Shown: positions 17,890 to 28,117, counted from the stretch's first letter. The stretch: DNA of 39,843 bases from Oscillatoriales cyanobacterium M59_W2019_021 (GCA_015295945.1 DVED01000148.1:1-39843); one strand, 5' to 3'. The notes: generated by a model from the sequence alone, not told the origin. Translations and numbers: made by a program.

Positions 17890-18840
17890 ATGGCTAATCT
17901 TAAAGCAATTCGCGATCGCATTCAGTCGGTCAAAAATACTCGAAAAATCACCGAAGCCATGCGCTTGGTGGCAGCCGCTCGGGTGCGCCGCGCCCAAGAA
18001 CAGGTGCTGTCCACCCGTCCTTTTGCCGATGCCTTGGCTCAAGTTCTGTACGGCTTGCAAAATCGCCTCCAATTTGAGAGCGTCGATTTGCCCCTGCTAC
18101 AACAGCGCCCCGTGAAAACTGTGGGATTGTTGGTCATTTCCGGCGACCGGGGACTGTGCGGTGGTTACAACACCAACGTCCTCAAACGGGCAGAAGCTCG
18201 CGCTAAGGAACTGACGGCTGAAGGCGTCCAGTACAAGTACATCTTGGTGGGACGCAAGGCAGTGCAATACTTCCAGCGTCGCAATGCGCCCATTATCCAA
18301 ACCTACACCGACAACGAGCAAATTCCTACCTCGAAAGACAGCGCCCAAGTCGCAGACTTACTGCTTTCGGTGTTTCTCTCCGAGACCGTAGACCGGGTGG
18401 AATTGATTTACACCAAGTTCGTGTCCTTGGTCAGTTCTCGTCCGGTGGTACAAACCCTGCTGCCCCTCACTGTCCAAGGTCTGGAAGTTCACGACGATGA
18501 AATCTTCCGCCTGACCACTAAAGGCGGACAGTTCCAAGTGGAACGGGAAAAAGTGGAGATGCCGAATACGGATTTGCCTCGAGATATGATCTTCGAGCAA
18601 GATCCCACGCAAATTCTCGATGCCCTGTTGCCGTTGTATCTGAATAACCAGATGTTGCGAGCTTGGCAAGAGTCGGCGGCTAGTGAGTTAGCCGCGCGGA
18701 TGACGGCGATGAACAACGCCAGCGATAACGCTAAGGAGTTGATCCGAACCCTATCTTTGTCGTATAACAAAGCTCGCCAAGCTTCTATTACCCAGGAGCT
18801 ACTAGAAGTAGTCGGCGGAGCCGAGGCTCTTTCGGGTTAG
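17890..18840 (+). CDS. atpC: ATP synthase subunit gamma (F1 rotor)
   Basis: The 316-residue protein starts [36 protein letters not shown], the conserved N-terminal rotor helix. It has [20 protein letters not shown], and the C-terminal helix with [21 protein letters not shown]. It includes the roughly 35-residue insertion of cyanobacterial and chloroplast gamma, but I see no pair of cysteines of the chloroplast redox switch. It is the last gene of the operon and ends before a strong terminator. The 130-nt gap before it is filled by a dispersed repeat, and no clear Shine-Dalgarno sequence precedes the ATG (only GAAAAAAATT). Confidence 0.97.
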   Translation: MANLKAIRDRIQSVKNTRKITEAMRLVAAARVRRAQEQVLSTRPFADALAQVLYGLQNRLQFESVDLPLLQQRPVKTVGLLVISGDRGLCGGYNTNVLKRAEARAKELTAEGVQYKYILVGRKAVQYFQRRNAPIIQTYTDNEQIPTSKDSAQVADLLLSVFLSETVDRVELIYTKFVSLVSSRPVVQTLLPLTVQGLEVHDDEIFRLTTKGGQFQVEREKVEMPNTDLPRDMIFEQDPTQILDALLPLYLNNQMLRAWQESAASELAARMTAMNNASDNAKELIRTLSLSYNKARQASITQELLEVVGGAEALSG

Positions 18841-19389
18841 AAAAGCACTTGACAATTTTTCTTTCATATGCGCTCGCTCTTTTCGAGCGCTTTTTCGTGG
18901 AGGATTTACCGCCCAAATTGCGTCGCCCTCCAGACGTGGGAACCTCAGTATGGGTTAAGCAAAATCCTGTATCCCTTGTTAGGGTTTGGGGTTAGTTATT
19001 AGTTGTTCGTTACAACAGTAAATACCACTTTCTCTGGGGAAGAGGGGTGGCAATCAGCTATAAACCCAAAAACCCATTCACTCTGAAATTGGGGGGACTG
19101 TGGTGTCGGGACTGTTCGATTTGAGAGATCCTCTTCAAGGAGAAAATTGTCGATCGGACGAAAGACGCGGCAAAATGCGGACGATAGATGCCGATCGAAA
19201 CCCTACAGGAAACCCGCGATCAAGTTGGCACGATGAAGCGACTGCCAAGGAACGGCGAGGGATGGAAAAATAGGACTTAAGGCTGGACAAAAACGGATTG
19301 AGGATGACCAATAGTCACCTTAAAGAAGGGAAAAGATGAGAATTGGATATTGGGACGCCCAGTAGCGTTACCAATCCCCAATAATCCAG
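18841..19389. other. Intergenic region, 549 nt, no gene seen
   Basis: After the atp terminator this convergent gap holds a short GGGTTTGGGGTTAG/TTAGTTGTT repeat fragment (about 18981-19010). The rest is unique sequence in which I find no coding frame or RNA gene. Confidence 0.55.
18870..18895 (+). terminator. Intrinsic terminator of the atp operon
   Basis: GCGCTCG (18870-18876) pairs perfectly with CGAGCGC (18884-18890) around a 7-nt loop, followed by five T residues. It lies 30 nt after the atpC stop. Confidence 0.92.
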
Positions 19390-19851
19390 TTACATTTCCC
19401 AATCTTCTAGTTCTTCGTCTTCGTCGATTTGAGCATCGAGTTTGGCAGCGATCGCCCCAGCAAGGGCAGCTTCTAAAGTCGCGGCATTCACGTGAGACGC
19501 CGCCTGTTCTTTTAGGGGGCTGGTCATGGGAATTAACCGCAACAGTCGATTTTCTTGAACGAGATCGAAGTAAGCTTCCGCTCGAACGCCCGTTTTCAGT
19601 TCCAAACAATCGAAACTGCAAACATTGAGATAGAGCGAGTGGTTGGTCACGACGGTAGACTGGCTGGGATCGGCGAAAACCTCGACAACATAGCCTTCTC
19701 CGCGACTCATCGGCTTGCCATTTTGAATGTAAATGTAGCGAACGCGATCCAAATCGGCAAGGACTTTTTGCATATCTCGCTTGTTGACCAGCGTGCCGGT
19801 ATCGACGATGCAAGGAGCGGGGGTTTGGGTATTGAAGGAGCTGTTAACCAT
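19390..19851 (-). CDS. Conserved cyanobacterial protein of unknown function with acidic tail
   Basis: The 153-residue protein has the central segment VDTGTLVNKRDMQKVLADL, VRYIYIQNGKPMSRGEGYVVEVF and LYLNVCSFDCLELK. I recall it as resembling a protein conserved across cyanobacteria without known function. Residues 118-145 are an Ala-rich helix, and the end is very acidic (IDEDEELEDWEM). There is no membrane segment or signal peptide. It is divergent from cobS and convergent with the atp operon. Confidence 0.7.
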   Translation of the reverse strand: MVNSSFNTQTPAPCIVDTGTLVNKRDMQKVLADLDRVRYIYIQNGKPMSRGEGYVVEVFADPSQSTVVTNHSLYLNVCSFDCLELKTGVRAEAYFDLVQENRLLRLIPMTSPLKEQAASHVNAATLEAALAGAIAAKLDAQIDEDEELEDWEM

Positions 19852-20058
19852 AAAAATGAGCCTCGGGTTGTAGTATCTTCCCCGAATCCTAATCGGGTTT
19901 ATCTTGATCGGTCAATTTGCAGAGAATCGATCTACGATCGGTTAGTCGATTACATCAGATACAGGAAGGAAGATTAACAGGTATTGCGGATACAATCTAA
20001 TTTTGGCACAGCCGGAAAAGTTCCGGTATCCGCCAAATGGCTGAAACCCTCTAAATTC

Positions 20059-20859
20059 ATGTACGAACGTAACAAAGTTTCCTTCTGGAGTCGTCAATTT
20101 TGGTTTCAACAGGGTCAAGTCTTAGCGGCAGCGATCGCCTTTTATACCTGCTTGCCCGTTCCCTTATCCTGGACGTTGGAATTTCGCGGCATCGCCCGAA
20201 TGGCGCCATTGGTAGGCTTGCTAGTGGGCGGTGTGCTGGGACTGTTGGATACGGGGTTGCAGCTTTTGGGAATGCCCCTCCTGACGGGGAGCGCCGCGAT
20301 CGTCGTTGCCGGAGTGGCTATGACTGGAGGGCTCCACTTAGATGGTGTCATGGATACGGCAGATGGGCTAGCGGTGTCTGACCCCCAACGGCGCTTGCAG
20401 GCGATGAGCGATAGCGTGACGGGGGCGTTTGGCGTCATGGCAGCTATCTGCGTCGTTTTGTTGAAAGTCGCCGCCCTTGCCGACTTGGAAAATGATCGCT
20501 GGCTGGCGTTGATGGCGGCGTTGGGTTGGGGGCGCTGGGGACAATTGGTGGCGATCGTTCGCTATCCTTATTTAAAGTCCACAGGAAAAGGAGCGATCCA
20601 CCGAGGATCGATTCGATCGCCCTTAGAACTCCTGCCGGGATTGATCTTGTTGTTAGCCCTCAGTATCGGGCAAATCCTGCTCGCCCCCGATCGGTGGCTG
20701 GTAGCGGCGGGAATGGCACTGGGGGGAATAGCGATCGCCATTTTAACGGGCGCTGGGTTGAACCACAAACTCGGCGGTCATACCGGAGATACCTACGGTG
20801 CCGTTGTCGAATGGACGGAAGCCTTGCTGCTGTGCTTGCTGACCGCTCTAGAACCCTAA
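20059..20859 (+). CDS. cobS: Adenosylcobinamide-GDP ribazoletransferase CobS
   Basis: CobS joins adenosylcobinamide-GDP and alpha-ribazole to make (pseudo)cobalamin at the inner membrane. The 266-residue protein has about seven hydrophobic segments. It carries the family's Asp-rich motif [15 protein letters not shown], followed by [16 protein letters not shown], and the C-terminal [16 protein letters not shown]. The frame opens at a TTG (19984), but I prefer the ATG at 20059 ([14 protein letters not shown]), just before the first conserved residues. No cobalamin riboswitch was recognised upstream. Confidence 0.93.
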   Translation: MYERNKVSFWSRQFWFQQGQVLAAAIAFYTCLPVPLSWTLEFRGIARMAPLVGLLVGGVLGLLDTGLQLLGMPLLTGSAAIVVAGVAMTGGLHLDGVMDTADGLAVSDPQRRLQAMSDSVTGAFGVMAAICVVLLKVAALADLENDRWLALMAALGWGRWGQLVAIVRYPYLKSTGKGAIHRGSIRSPLELLPGLILLLALSIGQILLAPDRWLVAAGMALGGIAIAILTGAGLNHKLGGHTGDTYGAVVEWTEALLLCLLTALEP

Positions 20860-21022
20860 GCCGATGACGAAGCTGGCTCCCCGCCAGGGTATCGGAACTT
20901 TCATATGCTATTGCTATATTTGAAGCATTACATTTTTTTTGATACTCAAAAAAGACTCGAGGTGATGGGGAGTGTACCTCTCCATTCTGCGAGGGAAATC
21001 TTGTAAATTCTAGGAGATTGCC

Positions 21023-22273
21023 ATGCCTCAGAAACGCACTGAAATTGCCCGAGATCGCCAAGTGAAATGTCCGGAATGTGGTGCAGAATTTGAAGTCGAA
21101 GCGATTCTCCGCGAAAATATCGAGCAGGAACTCAGACAGCAACTAACAGTAGAAATTCGCGATCGCCTGACCGCAGATTTACAAACCCAGATCGAGCAAG
21201 AACTCGAAGCAAAACTGCATCAGCAAATCGCCAGCCTCAAAGCAGAATCCAAGATCGCCCAAGAACGACTTCACGAGCAAATCGAAGAAGCAAAACAAAG
21301 AAACCAACGCCTACAAGCTGAAAAAGCTGCCCTCAAACAGGCAGAACGGGAGCTTCAAGACTTAAAAGAAGAAATGGAAGAGAAACTCGATATCGCCCGA
21401 TACGAAGCGAGCCGAGAAACTAAGCAAAAACTCAAGCAAGAGTATCAAGAACAATTGAGTCGCGACCTGCAAAAAGCTCTGGCAGATAAAGAGATTGAAT
21501 TAACGGAAAAAGCAGAAAAAGAACGGCAACTGAAAGCGCAACTCGACGAACTCCAGCAAAAGCTCGAACAAGGTTCGATGCAGCTTCAGGGCGAAGGATT
21601 GGAGTTAGCCATTGAAGAAACTTTGCGGAAGCTCTTTCCCCGAGACCACGTAACGGAAATTAAAAAAGGAGCCTTCGGAGCCGATTTAACGCAGATTGTT
21701 GTGAACCGCTTCGGAGCTTCTGTGGGCAAAATTATTTATGAGTCGAAAAAGCAGAAAAACTGGCAAGATGAGTGGCTGCAAAAGCTACGTCAAGATGCGA
21801 TCGCCGAGAAAGCCGATCTGAAAGTAATTGTCAGTACCTCTTTACCTAAAAATTTTAAGGGCTTCGGACAGATTGACGATATTTTTATTTGCCAATATCA
21901 CGAACTTCCGGTTGTTGTCGCCTTGTTACGCGAAGTCTTGATTCAGGTGCATCAAGAGAAGAATGTTCAAGAAAATATGAAAACCGTTCAAGAGCAAATT
22001 GTAGACTATATTCGCAGTGATGAGTTTATCACGGTGATGACGATGGTACAAGACGCTTATCACGCTTTTAGTGAAGATTTGCGCAAAGAAGAAGAGTATA
22101 TGAAAAAGCGCTGGAAGGCACGGCGCGATTATCTCAGTAAAATCACGACGGGGATGACTTCTGTCTTGGGAAGTTTAGCGGCGATCGGAGGCAGTCAATT
22201 GAATTTTTCAGGAAAATTATTTAACAGCAAACCTCCTGAATTTTTGCTATCAGAATCAGATGTTGATTCGTAG
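21023..22273 (+). CDS. DUF2130 coiled-coil protein
   Basis: The 416-residue protein starts with half a zinc-ribbon-like motif (KCPECGAEF; C16 and C19). A long coiled coil follows (residues 30-200, rich in Glu, Gln, Lys, Leu). The DUF2130 domain covers about residues 205-370, with HVTEIKKGAFGADLTQIVV, GKIIYESKKQKNWQDEWLQKL and KADLKVIVSTSLP. DUF2130 is related in fold to RmuC-type and PD-(D/E)XK nuclease proteins: the E...D..Q...E.K spacing is consistent with such an active site, but nuclease activity is inference. It has its own ribosome-binding site (AGGAG) shortly before the ATG. Confidence 0.82.
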   Translation: MPQKRTEIARDRQVKCPECGAEFEVEAILRENIEQELRQQLTVEIRDRLTADLQTQIEQELEAKLHQQIASLKAESKIAQERLHEQIEEAKQRNQRLQAEKAALKQAERELQDLKEEMEEKLDIARYEASRETKQKLKQEYQEQLSRDLQKALADKEIELTEKAEKERQLKAQLDELQQKLEQGSMQLQGEGLELAIEETLRKLFPRDHVTEIKKGAFGADLTQIVVNRFGASVGKIIYESKKQKNWQDEWLQKLRQDAIAEKADLKVIVSTSLPKNFKGFGQIDDIFICQYHELPVVVALLREVLIQVHQEKNVQENMKTVQEQIVDYIRSDEFITVMTMVQDAYHAFSEDLRKEEEYMKKRWKARRDYLSKITTGMTSVLGSLAAIGGSQLNFSGKLFNSKPPEFLLSESDVDS

Positions 22274-22357
22274 CTATTAGACCTCTGGAGAAAACTCAGT
22301 TTTTGCCTAGACAAAGCAAGGGTTTGAGGGGGATTTCCGGAGATATTTAATATAGCA

Positions 22358-22374
22358 GGGCGAATACCATTCGC
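22358..22374. repeat. GCGAAT/ATTCGC hairpin repeat, degenerate copy
   Basis: GCGAAT (22360-22365) and ATTCGC (22369-22374) flank ACC. A fuller version, GGGCGAATGGCATTCGCCC, lies at 39006-39024. Both follow the stop codon of a plus-strand gene by 40-90 nt. Confidence 0.5.
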
Positions 22375-22516
22375 ACGCCATTTGCTCCACTTGTCTTGGA
22401 AAATTGCTCCCCAAGACCGCATTTTCCGCTGGGCAGACCCCAAGACCGCAATGGCTCCCCTACAAATGGTAGTTTAATGGTCAAATTGCATAAGTCCTGG
22501 ACTATCGACTAGCCCA

Positions 22517-23620
22517 TTACCCAATCCGTTCGATCCACACTTTCATCGCTTCGATGCGCAGAGATTGAGCGCGAGTGCCGCAGTATTGACCGTTGGAGCA
22601 GGTAGGCGAGTCGCCGATATTTTGGATGTGAGCGACATAGCAAACCCGGTAGTTTGCCGCTTCCGGACCGCCGATGCGAATGGCAAAACCTTCCAGTCGC
22701 CGGTTTTCGCCGCGAGTGCCGACGAACTGACCGGAAGTCACCCACGGGGTATCGCCCACTCCGGCGAGGTGCGCCATATATTCGAGTTGCAAGCCGGGAA
22801 GGGGGGTTGCCAAACTCATTTGGAAGCCTTCGATGCCTTTAGCTTGACCGCGAGTTCCGGCAAATTCGCTGGCGCCGAATTCGCGATCGCCCATCCCTTC
22901 GATATGGACGACAATCTTGAGTGGGAGGGCAGAAGCCGAGGGGGTTTTGCCCGTTTTCGGCAGCGAGGTGGTTTCTAACCCCAAGCTTTTCGCTCCAAAA
23001 ACGATCGGCGGTTCGGCGGTAACTTGGGGAGCCGTTGGGGGTGCAACGTTGCCCCAAATAAAAGTATCGATGTTTTGGGGGGACGCAGCCGCTGCGGGGG
23101 AAGGAGGGCTAGATGGGGCTTTCAAGGTTAATTTACCTCGGGAGGCGGCGATCGCTATCGGCTGACCCAGGGATTGGCTCACCGCTTCCGTCAGGCGCAC
23201 CCACTCGGTATCCTGAAGTTGGTTGCCGCGATCGATCAAGGTCAGCAGTACCGCCACCGGATGCCGACCTTCCACCAAACTCTTCACGTCAGGAGGCAAG
23301 TAAGCTTCGGGCGTGTTGAGGATTTTCGTCCGAAAGGCTCGCACTTGCTCTTGATATCCCGTCAACGCCTCGAAATTGGGCTGTTCGACATGGGTCAGCG
23401 ATAAGAAGCGATCGAGAATGCGTACGGCTTTGTCCCGCATGGGGGTGGAGGATGACGATGCCGAACTCGCCAGCGTTTGCAATAAGCTTTTCAAATCTTT
23501 CAGGGAACTTTGCTCGCCAATGGCAGGCAAGGGAGATAGATTCGAGGCGGCTGCCAGTTCGATGATTTGCATTTGCAGAGTGTTGAGTTGTTGCAGCAGC
23601 GCTTGCGGATCGTATTTCAT
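22517..23620 (-). CDS. Protein with three C-terminal ChW-like repeats
   Basis: The 367-residue protein has a helical N-terminal half (residues 1-165, MKYDPQALLQQLNTLQMQII...) of unknown type and a Pro/Ala/Ser-rich linker (about 165-230). Three tandem repeats of about 45 residues follow (233-277, 278-322, 323-367), each with the pattern (Y/V)xxHIxxxGD...(S/E)xxFxGTRGxxxxIEGFxxxx. This matches the ChW (clostridial hydrophobic W) repeat, except that the hallmark Trp after the central Gly is Asp in all three. ChW proteins in clostridia are secreted adhesins or enzymes, but here no signal peptide is seen. The function is unknown. Confidence 0.72.
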   Translation of the reverse strand: MKYDPQALLQQLNTLQMQIIELAAASNLSPLPAIGEQSSLKDLKSLLQTLASSASSSSTPMRDKAVRILDRFLSLTHVEQPNFEALTGYQEQVRAFRTKILNTPEAYLPPDVKSLVEGRHPVAVLLTLIDRGNQLQDTEWVRLTEAVSQSLGQPIAIAASRGKLTLKAPSSPPSPAAAASPQNIDTFIWGNVAPPTAPQVTAEPPIVFGAKSLGLETTSLPKTGKTPSASALPLKIVVHIEGMGDREFGASEFAGTRGQAKGIEGFQMSLATPLPGLQLEYMAHLAGVGDTPWVTSGQFVGTRGENRRLEGFAIRIGGPEAANYRVCYVAHIQNIGDSPTCSNGQYCGTRAQSLRIEAMKVWIERIG

Positions 23621-24076
23621 GGGAGGTAGTTGGGGGCGATGAACGATTTGCTGGAAGACTGGCGCGGTTTGTCAAGGGTTTTCAAAATATCTTAACGATC
23701 GAAACCCGAATACTGACAGAGGCTCCGAAAGGCAATTTTATCGGTTTAGGGCGCATTCGTCATGGGTGACGAGCGAGTAGCGAGTACAAGGGTGCGGCGA
23801 TAAAGCTACCATTGAGGGGAAGCGAGATAGAAGAGGAGAAACCCATGCCTCCAACACCCCTATATATTTCATCTCGGGTTTGACGATCGACCCCCGAGTT
23901 GTGCGAATCTCGATCGCATTGGCGTAGCCCGTCTTCTGGACGCAGCGAATCCTCGCTGTGTATCGCTCCGGCACGGTCAACCTGATTGCATCCCTAAAAA
24001 GTCTGCTGGAAGAAGGTTGCGGGTTTTCAGAAAAGTCTCCTAACAAACCTCGTCCAGTGCCTAGCTGTCACTCAAA
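23621..24076. other. Intergenic region, 456 nt, no gene accepted
   Basis: This is a divergent gap between the ChW-like protein and the sensor kinase. A 102-codon minus frame (23738-24046) is judged non-coding because it spans palindromic GGCGTAGCCCGTCTTCTGGA-type repeat sequence at about 23922-23950. Promoters for both flanking genes should lie here, but none could be placed. Confidence 0.5.
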
Positions 24077-27000
24077 ATGTCCGAGGAATCAGCCACTTTC
24101 CAGCCAAATCGATCGATTCCCATCGATCCTGCCGTGACGATCTCCAAGGGAGCGACCGTCCGGCAAGCGATCGATCTGATGTACCGACGGCAGACGAGCT
24201 ACCTGGCGGTGGTGGACGGCTCTCGGTGGGTGGGGATGTTTGTCGAAGGCGATGCCATCCGGATCGTGGCGTTGGGGCAATCCTTAGACGAAATGTCCGT
24301 CGCCCGCGCCATCTCTGCCGATCCCGTCGCTCTGCGAGTGGGCGATCGTTTCCTCAATCTGGCGGACGCCAACTCCCCATGTCATCTCCCACCGGAGTTG
24401 TATTCGGCTGCCCTTCAGTTGTGTCGGGAGCATTCCCTGCGCCATTTGCCCTTAATCGACGAACGAGGCAATCTGTTAGGCGTTCTCGATGATCGATCGT
24501 TGTGGTTGGAGAAGGTCAATCTCCCGGTTATCGAAGAGGTGCGAGACAATTGGAAAGATCGGGTCGTGCCTGTGCCTCCAATCGAAATCCAATGGCAGAC
24601 CTCCCCTCGGCATTGGCGGGCGATCTTTGCCGCACTGCACGATTGGGTGCTGGCAATCGATGCGGGACGAAAAACCATTCGCGTCTTGCCCACGCAACAT
24701 CTCCTCAGTCAGGATGCCAGCGATCTTGCCCGAATTACCGCCACTTACTATCGCTTTTTTGACAGTGCCGCCGAGGAATTTTGGCATCCCGTTCGCCAAG
24801 CGCTCTCCACCCAGCAACGGGTTGATTTCGAGTATGTCGTCACCTTGGGCGATCGATCGACGGGCATGGCGGCAAGTATTTCGCCCCTGTCGGCAACGGA
24901 AGTGGTGTGGGTAGCGCGGGATATCAGCGATCGTCTGGGATCGGAAATGCTGCTGCACAATCTTGCCACAGAATTGGAAGTGCAATTGGACGAAAGAACC
25001 GCCCAACTCCACGAAGCCGAGAGCTTTTTGCTGGAAGAAATTCGCGATCGTCACACTTCCGAAGAAGACCTCAAGACGGCCAAAGATCGACTGCAAGCCG
25101 TCATCGACGCCGTTCCCGGCTTCGTTTCTTGGATCGGCAAAGACAACGAAAACGGGGACATCTCCCCCGATTTGCGATATCTAGGCGTCAATCACCATTT
25201 AGCCAGCAGTTTCGGGTTGTCCCCCCAAGATTTTGTCGGTCAACGGGTCGGCTTTCTCGAAGGTCCGTCGGAATTTACCGAGTTTCTGGTGCAATTCATG
25301 TCTCAAGACTTGCAAGCGGATTCTCGCGTCGTCGATTTGATGTTGAAGGGCAAACCGTGCAGTTACTTGATCGCCGTGCAGAAATACCAGCAAAATCGGG
25401 CAGCCGTGTCGGTGGGCATCGATATTACCGATCGCAAAAAAGCCGAAGAGTCTCTGCGCTATCAACTCGCCTTTGAAAAGTTGGTGATGAGCATTTCTAC
25501 GGATTTTATCAACTTGAAATCCGAAGACAGCGATGGCGGCATTCGGCGAGCGCTTCAGAGTATCGGCGAGTTTTGCGGGGTGGATTACAGTTACGTATTT
25601 CTGTTCGACGACGACGGTATCGCCTTGAATTCGACTCACGAGTGGGTGATGCCGGGACTGGACGATCGTCTAGTTCCCCTGCGCGATCGCCTGCAAGCGA
25701 TCTTACCCGAAGCTTTAGGTAGACTCAAACTCGGCGAAGCCCTCTGCCTCCAGGGTCGCGATCTCGCCTCGGCAGACGAGTCGGAAATGGCAGTCGCTTC
25801 TCTGGTTGCCGTTCCCATGACTTATCGGGGATACGTAATGGGGTTTACGGGGTTGAGTGCGGTGCGCGCTCCCAAAACCTGGTCTTCCAGTCAAATGAGC
25901 TTGTTGCGCATCGTCTCCGAACTGTTTACGAGTACCTTGCAGCGCCAAAATGCCGAACGGGAATTGCGGCAAAGCGAGCGCAAATTCCGGGCAATTTTCG
26001 ATCAAGCCTTTCAGTTTGTCGCCTTGCTACAGCCTGATGGCACGACCATCGAAATCAACCAAACCGCTCTGGATTTCTTGGGTTTGACCCTGGATGCGGT
26101 GGCGGGCAAACCGTTCTGGCAGACGGGATGGTGGCGGGGGGCGACGGATGTGGGACAGCAAATGAAATGGGCGATCGATCGCGCCCTCCTCGATCGACTG
26201 GTACGCTGCGAAGTGGAAGTGACCGGAACCGACGATCGCCGTCTCACCCTGGATTTTTCCCTCAAACCCGTGAAAGACGAAACGGGACGAGTGGTGTTGC
26301 TGATTGCCGAGGGACGGGACGTCACCGAGCGACAACTCGCCCAGCAGCGATTGCAACTGGCTTACCAACATACCCAATTACTCTCGGAAGTGACGCTAAA
26401 AATTCGCCAATCGTTGAAGTTGGACGATATTTTACAAACCTCGGTGGAAGAAGTCCAGAACATTTTGGGGGCGTCGCGGGTGTCGATCTTGCGCCTGGGA
26501 TCTCCGTCTGGGGGGGCGATCGTCAAAGAAGCCGTATTACCGGGTTATACGTCCCTACAAGGGCGATCGATCTCCGATCCGTACTTTTGGTGCGACAATC
26601 CCCTCGCCAGCCACGTCGGGCAACTCAGCGCTATTACCGACGTGGGGGATTGGGAACACCTCCAACACTACGACGTTCGGGCGCGATTGGTCGTCCCCAT
26701 TTTTATTTCGCGTACCGGACTGCCTCGCGATCGTCCCAGCACGCCATCGGAGGCATCCCCCTTATTATGGGGCTATTCCATCGCCCATCAGTGCGATCGA
26801 CCCCGGCAGTGGACGGAGTTCGAGATCGACTTGTTAGGGCAGCTCGCCGACCAACTGGGCATCGCCATCACCCACGCCCAACTCCTGGACAATCTCGAAG
26901 AAATCGTCGCCCAGCGCACGGCAGAACTGCGGTCTGCCAATCAAAATTTACAGCAAGAAATTCGCGATCGCCGCCGCGCCGAAGACGCCTTGCGACGCAG

Positions 27001-28117
27001 CGAACAACAATTGCGCCTGACTGCCGACGCCTTACCGGTTCTCATTTCCTACGTCGATTCCCAGCAATACTATCGCTTCAACAATCGCGCCTACGAACAC
27101 TGGCTGGGCAAACCCCTCTCGGCAATTACCGGACACCACCTACGAGAAGTCCTCGGCGAAGAAGCTTACCGATTGTGTCAGCCTTACGTGGAAACAGCAC
27201 TCTCCGGAGATCGGGTCAGTTACGAAGTGCAATTCCCAGAAACGAACGGAACCCGTCGCTATGTCAGTATCACCTATATTCCCGATGTGGGCGAGTTGGG
27301 GGAAGTCAAAGGGTATTTTGGGGTGGCGATCGATATCAGCGATCGCAAAGCTGTAGAGCAGATGAAAGACGAGTTTCTGTCCGTTGCCAGCCACGAACTG
27401 CGGACGCCGCTGACCTCGATTCGCGGTTCTTTGGGATTGCTGGCAACGGGACGCCTGGGGTCGCTGTCGCTCAAAGGTCAGCGGATGTTAGAAATTGCCC
27501 GCGATAACACCGAACGCCTCTGCCGTTTGGTAGACGATATCCTCGACTTGCAGCGGATGGAATTGGGAGAAGCGCAAACGATCCAACAGCGTTACAATGC
27601 CGTGGAATCGGTCGTGCAGGCGATCGAAGCCATGCAGTCGATGGCAGATGCGGCAGGCATCGAATTGTGGGTGCAGTTGGAGGGTCGATCGTTTTGTCCG
27701 AAACATCCCCAACACCGATCGCAGCTTCTGTCTCGATACTCGTTTCTCATTGATGCCGATCCTGATCGCATTTTGCAAACCCTGACCAATTTAATCAGCA
27801 ATGCGATTAAGTTTTCTCCCGCGAAAACGACGGTTTGGGTGTCCCTGACCCGGCAAAACCGCACAGTTTGCTTCCAAGTTCGCGATCGCGGACGCGGGAT
27901 CCCCCCCGACAAACTCGAGAGTATTTTCGGTCGGTTTCAGCAAGTCGATGCCTCGGATTCCCGGCAAAAAGGCGGGACGGGACTGGGTTTGGCAATTTGC
28001 CGCCAGATTGTCGGACAGCACGGCGGCTCGATTTGGGCGGAAAGTATTTTGGGGGAAGGCAGTACGTTTTACTTGACGCTACCAGAGGCGGGGGCAGGCG
28101 ACGCCGGTAATGGGTAA
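24077..28117 (+). CDS. Multi-domain sensor histidine kinase (CBS-PAS-PAS-GAF-PAS-GAF-PAS-HisKA-HATPase)
   Basis: The 1346-residue soluble kinase has: a CBS pair (1-160), PAS (about 180-285), coiled coil (292-330), PAS (335-455), GAF (461-620), PAS (630-755), a phytochrome/cyanobacteriochrome-like GAF (764-925), coiled coil, PAS (975-1095), HisKA with the phospho-acceptor H1106 in SVASHELRTPLTSIRGSL, and HATPase with N box NLISNAIKFSP (N1238, N1242), DRGRGIPPD and GGTGLGLAI. The second GAF has VRARLVVPIFI and LLWGYSIAHQCDRPRQW, but no Cys at the usual bilin-attachment place (DVGDWEHLQHYDV), so covalent bilin binding is unlikely. No membrane segments. A response regulator lies 289 nt downstream. 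The last codons (AGNG) lie in a GGTAATGGGTAATGGG repeat. Confidence 0.93.
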   Translation: MSEESATFQPNRSIPIDPAVTISKGATVRQAIDLMYRRQTSYLAVVDGSRWVGMFVEGDAIRIVALGQSLDEMSVARAISADPVALRVGDRFLNLADANSPCHLPPELYSAALQLCREHSLRHLPLIDERGNLLGVLDDRSLWLEKVNLPVIEEVRDNWKDRVVPVPPIEIQWQTSPRHWRAIFAALHDWVLAIDAGRKTIRVLPTQHLLSQDASDLARITATYYRFFDSAAEEFWHPVRQALSTQQRVDFEYVVTLGDRSTGMAASISPLSATEVVWVARDISDRLGSEMLLHNLATELEVQLDERTAQLHEAESFLLEEIRDRHTSEEDLKTAKDRLQAVIDAVPGFVSWIGKDNENGDISPDLRYLGVNHHLASSFGLSPQDFVGQRVGFLEGPSEFTEFLVQFMSQDLQADSRVVDLMLKGKPCSYLIAVQKYQQNRAAVSVGIDITDRKKAEESLRYQLAFEKLVMSISTDFINLKSEDSDGGIRRALQSIGEFCGVDYSYVFLFDDDGIALNSTHEWVMPGLDDRLVPLRDRLQAILPEALGRLKLGEALCLQGRDLASADESEMAVASLVAVPMTYRGYVMGFTGLSAVRAPKTWSSSQMSLLRIVSELFTSTLQRQNAERELRQSERKFRAIFDQAFQFVALLQPDGTTIEINQTALDFLGLTLDAVAGKPFWQTGWWRGATDVGQQMKWAIDRALLDRLVRCEVEVTGTDDRRLTLDFSLKPVKDETGRVVLLIAEGRDVTERQLAQQRLQLAYQHTQLLSEVTLKIRQSLKLDDILQTSVEEVQNILGASRVSILRLGSPSGGAIVKEAVLPGYTSLQGRSISDPYFWCDNPLASHVGQLSAITDVGDWEHLQHYDVRARLVVPIFISRTGLPRDRPSTPSEASPLLWGYSIAHQCDRPRQWTEFEIDLLGQLADQLGIAITHAQLLDNLEEIVAQRTAELRSANQNLQQEIRDRRRAEDALRRSEQQLRLTADALPVLISYVDSQQYYRFNNRAYEHWLGKPLSAITGHHLREVLGEEAYRLCQPYVETALSGDRVSYEVQFPETNGTRRYVSITYIPDVGELGEVKGYFGVAIDISDRKAVEQMKDEFLSVASHELRTPLTSIRGSLGLLATGRLGSLSLKGQRMLEIARDNTERLCRLVDDILDLQRMELGEAQTIQQRYNAVESVVQAIEAMQSMADAAGIELWVQLEGRSFCPKHPQHRSQLLSRYSFLIDADPDRILQTLTNLISNAIKFSPAKTTVWVSLTRQNRTVCFQVRDRGRGIPPDKLESIFGRFQQVDASDSRQKGGTGLGLAICRQIVGQHGGSIWAESILGEGSTFYLTLPEAGAGDAGNG

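Noticed and set aside
19984-20058. TTG-initiated extension of cobS
   Set aside because: The extra 25 residues have no CobS similarity, and an ATG follows at 20059.
23738-24046. 102-codon minus-strand frame between the ChW-like gene and the kinase
   Set aside because: It spans palindromic repeat sequence and has no conserved features or ribosome-binding site.
24476-25096. 206-codon minus-strand frame opposite the sensor kinase
   Set aside because: It is an antisense shadow without motifs.
26128-27507. 459-codon plus-strand frame inside the sensor kinase
   Set aside because: It is a shadow frame of the kinase gene, rich in Arg, Pro and Ser, with no recognisable domain. The kinase frame carries all the conserved motifs.
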